Position numbers and translations under genes: made by a program. 64,000 nt of DNA from Rhypophila decipiens (taxonomy: Eukaryota; Ascomycota; Sordariomycetes; Sordariales; Naviculisporaceae), in contig MU858086.1 in assembly GCA_033297075.1 (NCBI GenBank), forward strand, positions 180,521-244,520. The letters run 5' to 3'. The notes beneath the pieces were generated by a model. The model searched no databases. It was not told the DNA's origin and worked only from the letters and a program-made list of their open reading frames with translations. This document shows, piece by piece, positions 46,342 through 55,734 of this stretch; position 1 is the first letter of the stretch; every line of letters starts with the position of its first letter.

Positions 46342-46889
46342 TCAAGCCACGGGCACCTTGGCAGCCTCGATGGGCTTGACAAACTTGAACCGAACCTCCT
46401 TGATAAGCCTCCCCTCCCCCAGCAACTTGACGGTAATCGGCTGGCTTTTATGAGCCTCAAACGCCGCGCGCCCTGCGTATCGCTCGTAAAAGTGAAATGC
46501 CTCGCGGTTGTCCGGATCACGGGCGATGCAGTATTGCAGCGTCCCTGGTTCCGAGGCCGCGAGACGGGTGGTTTCTGCGTAGACTTTTTCTAGGGCGTCT
46601 GCTTGGTTGGGGTGGGCAAAGACCTATGAAAGTGTGAGTGACTCGGAGCAATTGACTCGGGGTTGATGAGTGAAATGTGGCCAGTGTTTGTGCAACTGAG
46701 ATATATCAAGTGAGTTGAGTCTTTATAAGAGGTCGTGTGAGGGCGGGCTTCAAATGGTAGGACCGCACTGAGTGAGACTGAGACTGAAAAGAGGAGAAGA
46801 TGAATTTGACTCACGACACCAAAAACGCAAAACTCATCCTCCGGGACGGTCATTGACCCGGCAGTGAAGACCTGGTATATCTCGTCCAT
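46342..46889 (-). CDS. ABM-domain (antibiotic biosynthesis monooxygenase-like) small protein
   Basis: Two exons, 46889-46815 and 46623-46342, joined by a 191-nt GTGAGT...CATAG intron in phase 0, give 118 residues. Exon 1 encodes MDEIYQVFTAGSMTVPEDEF, exon 2 VFAHPNQADALEKVYAETTR. EPGTLQYCIARDPDN and the aromatic FHFYERYAGRAAFEAHKSQ match the ferredoxin-like ABM fold (PF03992), in which a cofactor-free dimer oxidises quinol-type substrates or a relative has lost activity. The length is normal for the family. Exon 2 has no in-frame ATG near its start and is invisible without the splice. The substrate is unknown and the protein is probably cytosolic. Confidence 0.85.
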
Positions 46890-47319
46890 TCTGATCTTTT
46901 GATTCGGGCAGCTACTAGTACTTTTGTGAGGTCGTCCGTCTACATAAAGACGGTGCGAACGAGGAACTCAGGCTTCCACTACTGTTAGTTGTAGAGTGTG
47001 AGCTGGGTGAGGTCTACTTATATATTTAAATGAGATTCACCTTTCGACCATCTTCAAACCCAATCATTGAACCGTATATTGCAAGTTTTATGGGTCCGTA
47101 GGAAGATGCTACCTGTTTTGTGACTGTTTCACCCCACTGCATGGTCCCTTTCGTGCTGACCTCTCACCCTCTCAGTGTGAATCATTATGAATCATATTAA
47201 GCGATACTCGGTAACTATACCTAATACGATACAAGATACAAACTCTACACAAACTCTTCAACCACATGCTTTATGGTAATTACCTTCAAGGTTCTCCGAT
47301 TCAACTCAACATCATCAAC
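46890..47319. other. intergenic region, AT-rich
   Basis: AT-rich spacer between the 5' end of the ABM gene and the 3' end of the peroxygenase gene. Nothing else seen. Confidence 0.45.
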
Positions 47320-48252
47320 TCAAGCAGCTTGCCCAACCCTGGCTGACAAGCTGCGAATGTCCGCAGCCAAGATTGTCTCGGCAGGCCGTCGAAATCCCTC
47401 CTTGTAAGGGAGGCGCTCTTCACCTGAACCATGAGAGATGCCAGTCATTAGCAAGCACTCTCACATGGCAACAAGACAATGCAAAAGAGTAATGAAACTT
47501 ACGGAAGAAAATGTCAACCCATTTGCTCTTGGCGTTACCCTCAACTCGGTCGCCAAAGACTGACAGAATGAGGGCCGCCTCCAACAGGCTAAACCCGTCT
47601 TCCCTGGCCGTGAAGTTGAACTGAGGGTTGGCCGCTGCGGCAGCAAGCAATCTTGCCCCGCGAGCCTGAGCTGCTGTGGCGATAGAGATGGTCTCATTTG
47701 CAAATAATATCTCAGCTACGGGAGCAAATATCTTGGGGTCAAAGTTGAGATTATCGCCCAGGGAGACATCCTGTCGGGAGAGGGAGCCGTCGTGCTCGAT
47801 GACTTGATGCTTGCTTATCAACGTCTTGTTCTTGGTACTAAGGGGAAGGCTATGAGTCGCTATGTCTGCTTACCACCGTGCTTGGCTAGGTCATTCAGGT
47901 TCATGGTCCCTGGAATTCCCGTGGTCGATGTCGTCGACGCTAGCTCGGCAACTGGCCGAATGCCAGCCGGTTCAAGGTTAAGCGCCTCGTCGATGCCGTT
48001 AACTATCTGGTCGATAGAAATATTCCGCCCGCTTCGTGGAATGTAGTTGTGGTTTGCTAGGGTGTTAAGCATTGGGCATGGGCTGCGATCTGGCTTGCAA
48101 GTCAGTGCTTCGTTGGTCCCTTTTTCCGGCCAAAGAGGTTTCTCACAGTCCCCTGGTCCCGGCTTTTGATGATGATGATCTGAAGCACCGGGGAAAGCAT
48201 TCACGACACCACTGCTTAGAGCAGCAATCGACAAAGCGGCTTTGAGATGCAT
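47320..48252 (-). CDS. unspecific peroxygenase / chloroperoxidase-type heme-thiolate peroxidase (short form)
   Basis: Three exons, 48252-47874, 47802-47503 and 47423-47320 (introns 71 and 79 nt), give 260 residues, the size of short-form UPOs (PF01328). A signal peptide MHLKAALSIAALSSGVVNA is visible. The heme-thiolate ligand is Cys59 in SPCPMLNTLANHNY. The second signature is IEHDGSLSR (Glu129-His130-Asp131), which contributes the Mg site. Glu residues in REDGFSLLEAALI (about 194-201) include the likely acid-base residue. The family C-terminal EERLPYKEGF is encoded in the last exon. The enzyme should be secreted and use H2O2 to oxygenate or halogenate organic substrates. The start at 48252 is chosen for the signal peptide, though the frame is open to 48303. 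Confidence 0.92.
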
Positions 48253-49036
48253 CTTGGTGGCGGTGGGTAAATATTGGGTATATTCGAGCTGGGAGACGAG
48301 CAATGTTTGTATAAAGGAGCCTGTGGACCAAAACAGAAGGGAAATATATCATGGAGAAATGAGATTTCTGGACATATATACTCACGGTCCTGGTCTATAC
48401 TCACACTCTAGCAAAGTCCCGGGGGCGTGTGCTTACGCTAGCACAGGGAATACGCAGCTCCTCGGACCCTTCAACAATTGGTAGGGATACCGGTAGGATC
48501 GATCACAAGATGAAGCTAAACAATGCAACATTGAGTTGCCCAAGGACCAAGGTGAGATCTCTCCCGGCCAGGTGGATACATGTCGCAGTCCCAAGCTTGT
48601 AATGTCCGATCTTCCCGATGCATGAAATTCACCGACCTTGGGTCCCCATGAACCCTTTCTTTCTGCACGTCTCGGAAAGCTTTTATATACCTCGAATGAT
48701 GTATTATACCCCAGGCTGTAACTAAACAGGTAGCAAGCCCGTCCGAATTGAACGGAGCCGTCATCAAACCCCCTATTTGGACCATGAGCCGTCATTTGCC
48801 GGGATCGGGGTCCGGGGATGCCGTTGCCACAAGCTTGTTTGGACCTCGATGAGGATTCGTATGTCTAGATATCAGTCTGGACCATTCGTATTGTACCGAC
48901 AAAAGTTACTGCAGCTCTATTTTGATCTGCATAGATATCTTGCCCACTCTGTAGGTCGTTACAATAGCCACACACGTGCTTATCCATAACAGCTGTTGCC
49001 ACGTTACTCTTCCCACAATCTCAATGGACCCCCTAT
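48253..49036. other. intergenic region
   Basis: Promoter of the peroxygenase gene and 3' flank of the secreted-protein gene. No gene recognised. Confidence 0.45.
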
Positions 49037-49687
49037 TCACTCCGTGATAACCTTCAAGAAGCCATAAAACTCGGGATCCCAACCCTTGACTGACTCACCA
49101 TCATACTCCTCCGGAGTGCCCCCCTGAAGCTTAATCTCGAAATACCCGCCATCGAAATATTTGAACCCCCAGGTCGTCCGGCCTCTTGTGCCCAGATAAA
49201 CATCTTCCCCCTCAACCCCGTCAATCTCGTGATGATACGGCGCAATTCTTAGGCCTTCCTCGCTCAAAATCGGGAATGAGTTCTGGTAGTCCCTGTGCAC
49301 TGTTATGAGTGTTTCACCGACGACTGCTGCCGTGGGGTCATAATTCGGTCCTGGCAGGCGGAGCTGGCCCGAGTGGCATCTGTAGCTCGGAAGCTTCACT
49401 GTTGATGCCGAATTATTCATAGATACCACCAGTCGGGTTGACGATGTGTTGGTGCCGGGGATGGTGAATTTTTGGACAGTCGTCAGGAGACCATTGGCGG
49501 TAGAGTTTTCGGCCGAGTCGACTACCAGGTAGACGGGCGAGGTGTAGTCAAAGTCTATGTAGCCAGGCCAGCGGGCGCAGTCATTGCTTCCTAGCGGGAC
49601 TGTGCTGACCTTTGGGATGGCAAAAGTGCCGCTGGCCAGGAGGGGCGCTAGGAGGGGCAGGCGAGTAAACTGTTGGGAGGCCTTCAT
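49037..49687 (-). CDS. small secreted protein of unknown function
   Basis: A single-exon frame of 216 codons from ATG 49687. The N-terminus (MKASQQFTRLPLLAPLLASG to about residue 23, then IPKVSTVPLG) is a credible signal peptide. The mature part has two Cys (NDCARWPGY and SYRCHSGQL), enough for one disulfide, and several N-glycosylation sequons (ENST, TNTSS, NNSAS). It is beta-rich in appearance (PVYLVVDSAENST, TRLVVSMNNSAS, ETLITVHRD). No family is recognised. It could be a cell-wall or effector-like protein. There is no membrane anchor or GPI signal at the C-terminus. Confidence 0.72.
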   Translation of the reverse strand: MKASQQFTRLPLLAPLLASGTFAIPKVSTVPLGSNDCARWPGYIDFDYTSPVYLVVDSAENSTANGLLTTVQKFTIPGTNTSSTRLVVSMNNSASTVKLPSYRCHSGQLRLPGPNYDPTAAVVGETLITVHRDYQNSFPILSEEGLRIAPYHHEIDGVEGEDVYLGTRGRTTWGFKYFDGGYFEIKLQGGTPEEYDGESVKGWDPEFYGFLKVITE

Positions 49688-50172
49688 CTTGGGGTTGAGT
49701 GGCTTGTGTGGGTTTCTGCTGGAATTGAATATGCAGAAGTGGTGTGTTCTTTGTTGTTCTGAAAACGCTGCTTGTCACGGACACAAAAGAGGCGCAGAGT
49801 CGACGGGTATAGTCCCTACACATATTCGTATCTCCTCCTTATATAGCTGCGGCGTTCTGGCACCGCACCCGGGTTCTCGGCGTTTAGTTCTAGAAGCATA
49901 CGTCCGGACGAGACAGATCCGCATGGCCTATTTAGCCTGACGGCCACGTTCCAGGGGAACTCTCTGACGGCTCAATTGACAAGAGAGGTACGGAAAACGT
50001 TTTGCAGGCTGAAGAAAATGAAAACTCCTGCTTGTGATTAACCTCTTCACTGAACCGGGTTATTAGTTTTGCATACGCGGGCCACGAGGGAGAAACGACA
50101 AGGTGGGTAGTCAATCATGCATGTGTTCAAGTAACTCTCGTATACATGTACCAGTCCAATTTCACTTTCTCA
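49688..50172. other. intergenic region
   Basis: Promoter of the secreted-protein gene, then sequence leading into the minisatellite. No gene is seen. Confidence 0.45.
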
Positions 50173-50632
50173 AGCCATTTATTCCAACTGGTTAAACCCT
50201 TTATTCCCGTCTAGTCAAGGCATTCATTCTACCCAGTTAAGGTATTTATTCGAGCCAGTCAAGGCCTCTATTCCAGCTAGTTAAGACATTTATTCCAGTT
50301 AGTCGAGGCATTTATTCGAGGCAGTCAAGACATTTATTCTAGCCAGTCAAGGCATTTATTCCAGCCAGTCAAAGCCTCTATTCCAGCCAGTCAAGGCATT
50401 TATTCGAGGCAGTCAAGACATTTATTCTAGTCTAGACTATCTAGTTAAGGCCTCTATTCCAGCTAGTCAAGACATTTATTCCAGTTAGTCATTTATTCGA
50501 GGCAGTCAAGGCATTTATTCGAGCCAGTCAAGGCCTCTATTCCAGCTAGTTAAGACATTTATTCTAGCCAGTCAAGGCATTTACTCTAGCCACTCAAGGC
50601 ATTATTCCAGCCAGTCGAAGCCTCTATTCCAA
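50173..50632. repeat. 22-bp minisatellite, about 20 copies
   Basis: An imperfect tandem array with a 22-bp period. The consensus unit starts AGCCAGTCAAGGC and ends ATTTATTCC. Copies vary mainly at positions 3-9 (CAGTCAA, TAGTTAA, GAGTCAA forms), at CATTT versus CCTCT, and in the last base. One unit carries an insertion (about 50429-50460), one is shortened by 5 bp (about 50483-50499), and one lacks 1 bp near the right end. Subtype order is partly repeated (a CCTCTATTCC unit followed by a TTAAGACATTTATTC unit recurs), which points to duplication of blocks. Confidence 0.9.
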
Positions 50633-50640
50633 GAAGAGTA

Positions 50641-50704
50641 GTGCCCGTATATAAGAACACTGGTGCCCGTATACGAGAGGACTGGTGCCTGTATATTAGG
50701 CGCC
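50641..50704. repeat. second, unrelated 22-bp tandem repeat, 3 copies
   Basis: Three units starting GTGCCCGTATA or GTGCCTGTATA begin at 50641, 50663 and 50685, again with a 22-bp period, but the sequence is unlike the array just to the left. The third copy is divergent and contains the stop codon of the 2EXR gene at 50696-50698. Confidence 0.8.
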
Positions 50705-51577
50705 TCGGCGGTTACCTTGTTCCGTATTTCCTTGTGCTTCAAGTTGCCGGCGCTCCTCCTCCATCAAGTCGAACACATCTTGCTCCTGCCCATCTTGCTC
50801 CTGCCCATCTTCATGCTCTTCATGTTTCCACCCACAGTGCCTGCAGGCCACCGTGCACCGACGAACAAACCTATCTCCGTTCTGCACCAGCTCTGGAGCA
50901 GCTCCCGTCTGCCCGAGGAGGAAGACCCGCCAGTCATGCCATCCGGCCTTGATCGCCTGTGCCAGCGGTACCAATTGGTTCAAGTTCATATGGACAATTT
51001 CAGTCCTTGGAACACCCCAGACGACCCTGCGCAACGAAGGGGAAAATGGTAGTAGTCGAGCTATATTGCAGCCATCATCGTAGAAGTTGATTGTGGAAGT
51101 GGCACCGAAAATTATTTCTCTCGTGTCCTTGAAGACGTCGGAGCTGATGACTGTTACGGTCTTGGGCTTCGAGTCCGGCGCACGGGGTGCTTCCGGGAAG
51201 ACGATGAGCCGATCTCTGGCGCCGTGGAAGCGCAGAGCTCGGGGAGGGACCGGAGGGTCAGGGTCACGGTGCTGACTGTTAATATACACCTTGACGCAGT
51301 GTGGGTGGAGTAAGAGGTTGACGGCCCAGGCTTCTTTACAGGCTCTGGGGACGATGCATCGCGGATGGCATGGAGGCCATGTCGAGGGGAATACCACCTG
51401 GAGCAAGTCCGAAGGTTTCGTGCCCGGCCTTGTCCTGTCATTGCTTTGTCGCAGATAGATTTCCAGAGGGTTGTTCTCGACGCCCCCTGGGTGGATTGCC
51501 TCGGCCCAGATCATATGCCGAATCTCGGCAGGAAAGTCGTTAAAACGTGTGAAGGTGGTAAGGGCGTTGGACGACAT
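50696..51577 (-). CDS. 2EXR domain protein
   Basis: A single-exon frame of about 293 codons from ATG 51577 (MSSNALTTFTRFNDFPAEIR). The same frame is open to ATG 51727, which would add 50 residues, but the usual start lies just before the domain. The motif FTRFNDFPAEIRHMIWAEAI is the 2EXR signature (PF20150), common in large fungal families of unknown function. CIVPRACKEAWAV and FPSTWPPCHPR fit the usual second part. Near the C-terminus a 15-bp duplication (50776-50805) encodes GQEQD twice. The stop codon falls in a 22-bp repeat, so the 3' end may be shaped by the repeat. The protein is probably intracellular; its function is unknown. Confidence 0.8.
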   Translation of the reverse strand: MSSNALTTFTRFNDFPAEIRHMIWAEAIHPGGVENNPLEIYLRQSNDRTRPGTKPSDLLQVVFPSTWPPCHPRCIVPRACKEAWAVNLLLHPHCVKVYINSQHRDPDPPVPPRALRFHGARDRLIVFPEAPRAPDSKPKTVTVISSDVFKDTREIIFGATSTINFYDDGCNIARLLPFSPSLRRVVWGVPRTEIVHMNLNQLVPLAQAIKAGWHDWRVFLLGQTGAAPELVQNGDRFVRRCTVACRHCGWKHEEHEDGQEQDGQEQDVFDLMEEERRQLEAQGNTEQGNRRGA

Positions 51578-52231
51578 TTCGTAATGATTAGACTGGCAGA
51601 AGGAGCAAAGAGACATCAGTACCAAAGACAGGCTTCCTTTCGGGGTTTGACAGTCGGGTAATTCAAGCTGAGGACCTACTTCTGGTGACTCGGAGTCTTT
51701 GAAGCTGGAGCTGCAGTGAAAGCCCATCGAGTAAGAGGTTATTGGGTGATGTCTAGATGAGTTGGGATAGTTGACTGATGAATTGGGGAAGAAATAGAGA
51801 GGAAGAAGAAAAGGAATTAGCGGAGAATACAGTCTTTTGCCATCTCAAATTTAGTTTCGGGTTTGCCGCCATTAAAGTTTAAGCAAACTTTTAGCAGACC
51901 CACGCATAAGTGGACGATGGAGCAACAGAGGACCGCTTTATAAAGTGCGAAATCCTGCTGTCGGTATTCTGAATAAATGCTGAAAAGAGTTGTGTCCAAT
52001 TATTAAGAAGAAAGTTATTAGTATCTAAAAGACTAGCAGATGGTGGTAGAGATATCCGTAGTTACATCTGAAATCAGACCCAATTTTTACACTCGCCTAT
52101 GTAATATGCTAATAGGGTACGTGTATCCCAAAGGATACCACTACTAATCGCTGATGTAACGTTATACAAACAAATGATTGATCATTGCTGCTACACCCGT
52201 TGGACTTTTGACACGATTCCTTCAATTACCA
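51578..52231. other. intergenic region
   Basis: Upstream of the 2EXR gene and downstream of the glycosyltransferase gene, AT-rich from about 51780. Apart from the optional 5' extension of the 2EXR frame, nothing is seen. Confidence 0.45.
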
Positions 52232-53665
52232 TTATGAATGCCCATTAGAATGTCCATTCACCGCCCCTTCTTCAAGAACAGATTTCTCGACATCTCCCAG
52301 CGGATCACAAGCCTCATTATCAGCCTTTAACGCCATGACCTTTTCCTTGAATCTCTTGTCCCCCAAAATCTTGTCAACCGCGCCCAGCAGCATCTCCTCC
52401 GTAGCCCTCTGCGTCTTCAGATTGACGGCGATGCCGGCGTACTCGGCCCGGGCAGAGACCTCGCCCTTGTCGGCGTCCATGCCGGCCATGATCATCGGCA
52501 CGCCGTTCATGATGCCGTGCATGTACCCGTTGTACCCTCCGTTGGTGATGAACACGTCCGCATGAGGCAGAATAGCGTCGTACGGGAAACTTTGCAGGAT
52601 GTAGGCGTTGCTGGGGAGAGATTTTGGGAATCCCGGGTCCGAGGGGGAAGTGAGTTTGGCGCCTTTGACGCCTAGTACGGCTATGACTATCAGGTCTTTG
52701 CGCGAAGCAAAAGCCTTGAGGGAGGGGATGATGAGGTCGTCGTAGTTGAGGTGGACGGTGCCTTGGGTCACAAAGACTACTCTTTTCTTGTCGGGGGACG
52801 AAGAAGCAAGCTCCGAGTTGGGCAGGAGGACGGAATCCCACCAGTCTGGGAGGGCTAGACTTGTCGAGACGGGCGGGACGGGCAAGCCACCTATGTACCG
52901 CAGCTTGGAGGGCTTACGACGCGGAGGATAATCGGTCGAGTGGGTGGTGAAGAGGAAGGTGGTCTTGCCAATGTCAAAGAGGGCGTCCAGCAGAAAGCCG
53001 AAGCCGGAGACGTCGCGAGTGGCACCGAGGGACTTCAAGGTGGCATTGAGGTAATCGTTCATGTCGGTTGCAATGGGCTCCATGCTGGCGTAGATGGAGC
53101 GCCAGAGGGCAAGGTTCTCGGGCGTGGGGTCATAGGGCAGGCCAGGACCAAAAGGGGGCACTTCAAAGTCTGTCCGGGCGTCGATGCTGGTGTGGACACT
53201 GAGGATGGGAGGCAGAGAGGAATAACCCTTGGGAAGAGGGGCGCCGTAAAGGTAGGGCATGAGACCCATGAAGCAGATCTCATGGAGGATGACAATCTTT
53301 CGCGTGGGGTGCTCGACGTGGAGCCGTTCGAGGGTAGAGTTGATCAGCCTGTGAGCCGTCGGGGTGGAGTCTATAAAGGCGCGCTTGAAGGCATAGGCAA
53401 AGGCTTTTCCGCCCACCATGGTTGGGTCGTCGGCGGGTGGAACATCACGACCCTGCCATGGGAAAGGGTGATGAATGAAGCTGACGCCGTTTTGCTTGAG
53501 CGAGGACTTGAACTCGTCGGCCGTGATGCAGTACACGGTAAAACCCCGACGCGAGAGATGATTTGCGACGTGGACTAGATTCTTGCTGTGACCGGAGGCG
53601 GGAAACCCGGCTGCCAGAATGATGGGCTTCTTGTCGGACGACGTCTCAAGAGTTGATGTGGTCAT
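52232..53665 (-). CDS. GT1-family UDP-glycosyltransferase
   Basis: A single-exon protein of 477 residues from ATG 53665. The N-terminal domain starts PIILAAGFPASGHSKNLVHVANHLSRRG, the usual GT1/MGT acceptor-binding half with the HxxN-type loop. The C-terminal donor-binding half contains RVVFVTQGT and the sugar-nucleotide motif region HADVFITNGGYNGYMHGIMNGVPM, where the usual HGG is NGG, followed by MDADKGEVSARAEYAGIAV (the DK replaces the common DQ). The enzyme would transfer a sugar from a UDP-sugar to a small lipophilic acceptor such as a sterol, phenolic or metabolite; the acceptor is unknown. No signal peptide is seen, so it is probably cytosolic. The C-terminal tail NGHSNGHS is a small repeat. 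Confidence 0.9.
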   Translation of the reverse strand: MTTSTLETSSDKKPIILAAGFPASGHSKNLVHVANHLSRRGFTVYCITADEFKSSLKQNGVSFIHHPFPWQGRDVPPADDPTMVGGKAFAYAFKRAFIDSTPTAHRLINSTLERLHVEHPTRKIVILHEICFMGLMPYLYGAPLPKGYSSLPPILSVHTSIDARTDFEVPPFGPGLPYDPTPENLALWRSIYASMEPIATDMNDYLNATLKSLGATRDVSGFGFLLDALFDIGKTTFLFTTHSTDYPPRRKPSKLRYIGGLPVPPVSTSLALPDWWDSVLLPNSELASSSPDKKRVVFVTQGTVHLNYDDLIIPSLKAFASRKDLIVIAVLGVKGAKLTSPSDPGFPKSLPSNAYILQSFPYDAILPHADVFITNGGYNGYMHGIMNGVPMIMAGMDADKGEVSARAEYAGIAVNLKTQRATEEMLLGAVDKILGDKRFKEKVMALKADNEACDPLGDVEKSVLEEGAVNGHSNGHS

Positions 53666-54251
53666 TTTGCAGGGATGGATGGGTATATAACTGATAGTGA
53701 CAAGGCCCTCTCTGACGATTTCTGTTTGTTGAGATCGGGATCAAGATAGAATTGACAAAGGGGCATCACACAAAATTTATAGGTACAAGACTTGGAAGAG
53801 GTTGCCTCCGGAGACTTTTCAACGGACAGACTGATAACCTTAACGGGACCTCGCTCTGCATGTCAAATCCGATTGGTGTACCCTTCCCCTAGAGATCCAG
53901 CCGCGCCGCCGCGGCATCCTTCTGGCGGTGCAAGGTCAGCTCACTGCTACGCTGGCATAAGACAGGTCCATTAAGATCTGTGAGACGGAACCTATTTGTA
54001 ATGAACAGGTCGTCCAGGGACCCCCCAAGTTCTTTTCCGTTTCCGAGACGGTGCCGTAGTCCGATCATCTCCGATACTGCAGTGTTGCAAGTGCGAGGTT
54101 CAGGTCACACTTGATTCTTGGTCTGTCCAAAGTGCGAAAAGTACAAGCCGTCCCCATTGCTTGTAATCTATGGCATATTGTCACATGGAAACAGAAGCCA
54201 AGAGTCTAGAACCCCGAGTATCTGCAAAGAACCTACCCTTTACCAAACAAA
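53666..54251. other. intergenic region
   Basis: Promoter of the glycosyltransferase gene and 3' flank of the coiled-coil gene. No gene recognised. Confidence 0.45.
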
Positions 54252-55734
54252 TCAACTTTCCGTCTTGACCTTCTTCCTGGGAGGTTCGTCCCCCTCCTTC
54301 CAGTTCTCATCCAAATCGTAAATACACCGTGTCCTTGCCACTACGTGCCCTTGCTCCTCAAAAGTGTCATCTTCTCGTCTCTCGTGGTAGCACAGACCGC
54401 CAAACATCTGTAATGCAATATCCGACCCCCACATGCCCGGCTTCAATTCCTCCTCACCCTGGAAACCTACCGTGTTGAAGAGGGCGTCTATATCGTAGGG
54501 AACGTCTTTAAGCGTGTCATAATCGTCCCAACTGACGAATACCCACCGGTCCCTGCCCTTTCGCACCTTCAGGACGAGGTCTACCGCCTGAACACAGATC
54601 TCGTCCATCCGGCGTAAACCCTTGATTTTTTTCTCGTAAGTGGCGCCCTTGAGGAGCGGGTAGAAGTAGTCCACCATGTGATTGGCTATCCTTGTCGGGT
54701 GCTGTCCCCTGGCGTGACGGTAATAGCTGCTCATCTCCTGGGCCGAAGCAATCGTCATCCGGACCCAGTCTGCGACTTTGCCAGGCGCCACTAAGGTGTA
54801 GGGTTAGGGTTAGCCCACTGCGGCATGATGCATGCATTGCTCTGCTAGTACCTGGAGCCTGAGGTGATACGTACCTTTCTTGGCGAGTAAGAGCCTTTCA
54901 TAGTACCTCAACGTCTCTTCGATCTTACTGACCGCTTGATTGCCCCCGGCCCTCTCGGCCTCGTTGAATCCAAACAATGGCTTGGAGAAGAATTCCGTAT
55001 GCAGAAACCGATAGATCCTGCCATTGATCAAGGCTCTGCGATCACACATGAACGCCGTGTTCCAGTTCCACTCATAGAAGAATTCTAGGGCATTGATCGT
55101 GGTGAGGTGCCCGTCCTGGTCCTTTGAATGAGGGTTGGCGCCATCGTCGCCGGCAGCACTCGGGTCCTTGGTGAGATCAAAGTACATTTCTATGAGGGCT
55201 TTGACCCCCCTTCGGAGTTCATTAACACTTCTTCTGACATCTACCCGAAAGGCTTCAAGTTCTTGAACCCCCTGCAACTGGTTACTAGTATTCAAGTTGT
55301 CAGTGGGAATTGTCCCACATCTTCCCAGAGCCTCTTTGAGAGTTTTGTTCTCTTCTCGAACCCGTTTGAGTTCTATGACAGCGGCCTCCTTTTCGAACCT
55401 GATGCCGCTTTTGTTTTTGAGTTCTTGGCCCTCCGCTTCAGTAGCCTTGAGAACATCTTGCAATTCGTTGATTCGCGCTAGATTGGAGGCATGGATAGCC
55501 TGGATGAATCACGTATTAGTAGCACGTCTGTCTCTGTTTCCTGGGGACACATACATCGCTGTCTGAAGCCTTACTCTTCAATTCTTGAAGCTCGGCCTGG
55601 CATTCAACCCATAACGCGTTCACCGAATGCGCCTCCTTCCTGATATTGTGGGCCTCCCACTCGATATTGATGAGTGTATTGGGGACGTCTTGAGCCTTCA
55701 GGGCGTCTTTGACTTTTGGAGCTGGCGGCGGCAT
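54252..55734 (-). CDS. unknown coiled-coil protein
   Basis: Three exons, 55734-55555, 55499-54875 and 54790-54252 (introns 55 and 84 nt, GTATGT and GTACGT donors), give 447 residues in matched phase. It begins MPPPAPKVKDALKAQDVPN. The N-terminal third is a heptad-like coiled coil (ARINELQDVLKATEAEGQEL, then ELKRVREENKTLKEAL). The middle (FEFYEWNWNTAF-like and GRIYRFLHTEFFSKPLFGF segments) and the C-terminal part (IANHMVDYFYPLLKG, DRWVFVSWDD) look globular. The end PPRKKVKTES is a possible nuclear signal. No known domain is recognised. A CCCTAA repeat lies in intron 2. It may belong to a fungal-specific expanded family. Confidence 0.75.
54799..54813. repeat. short interstitial telomere-like repeat
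   Basis: TAGGGTTAGGGTTAG, 2.5 units of the fungal telomere repeat TTAGGG on the plus strand, sits inside intron 2 of the coiled-coil gene. The array is short and could be chance or a repaired break. Confidence 0.7.

Noticed and set aside
50173..50704. CRISPR-like array
   Set aside because: Units are contiguous without spacers and the genome is eukaryotic; it is a minisatellite.
52940..53578. 212-codon plus-strand frame
   Set aside because: Antisense shadow of the glycosyltransferase gene.
44178..54252. Secondary-metabolite gene cluster formed by HHE, ABM, peroxygenase and glycosyltransferase genes
   Set aside because: No core synthase (PKS, NRPS, terpene cyclase) or cluster regulator is present, and unrelated genes lie between.
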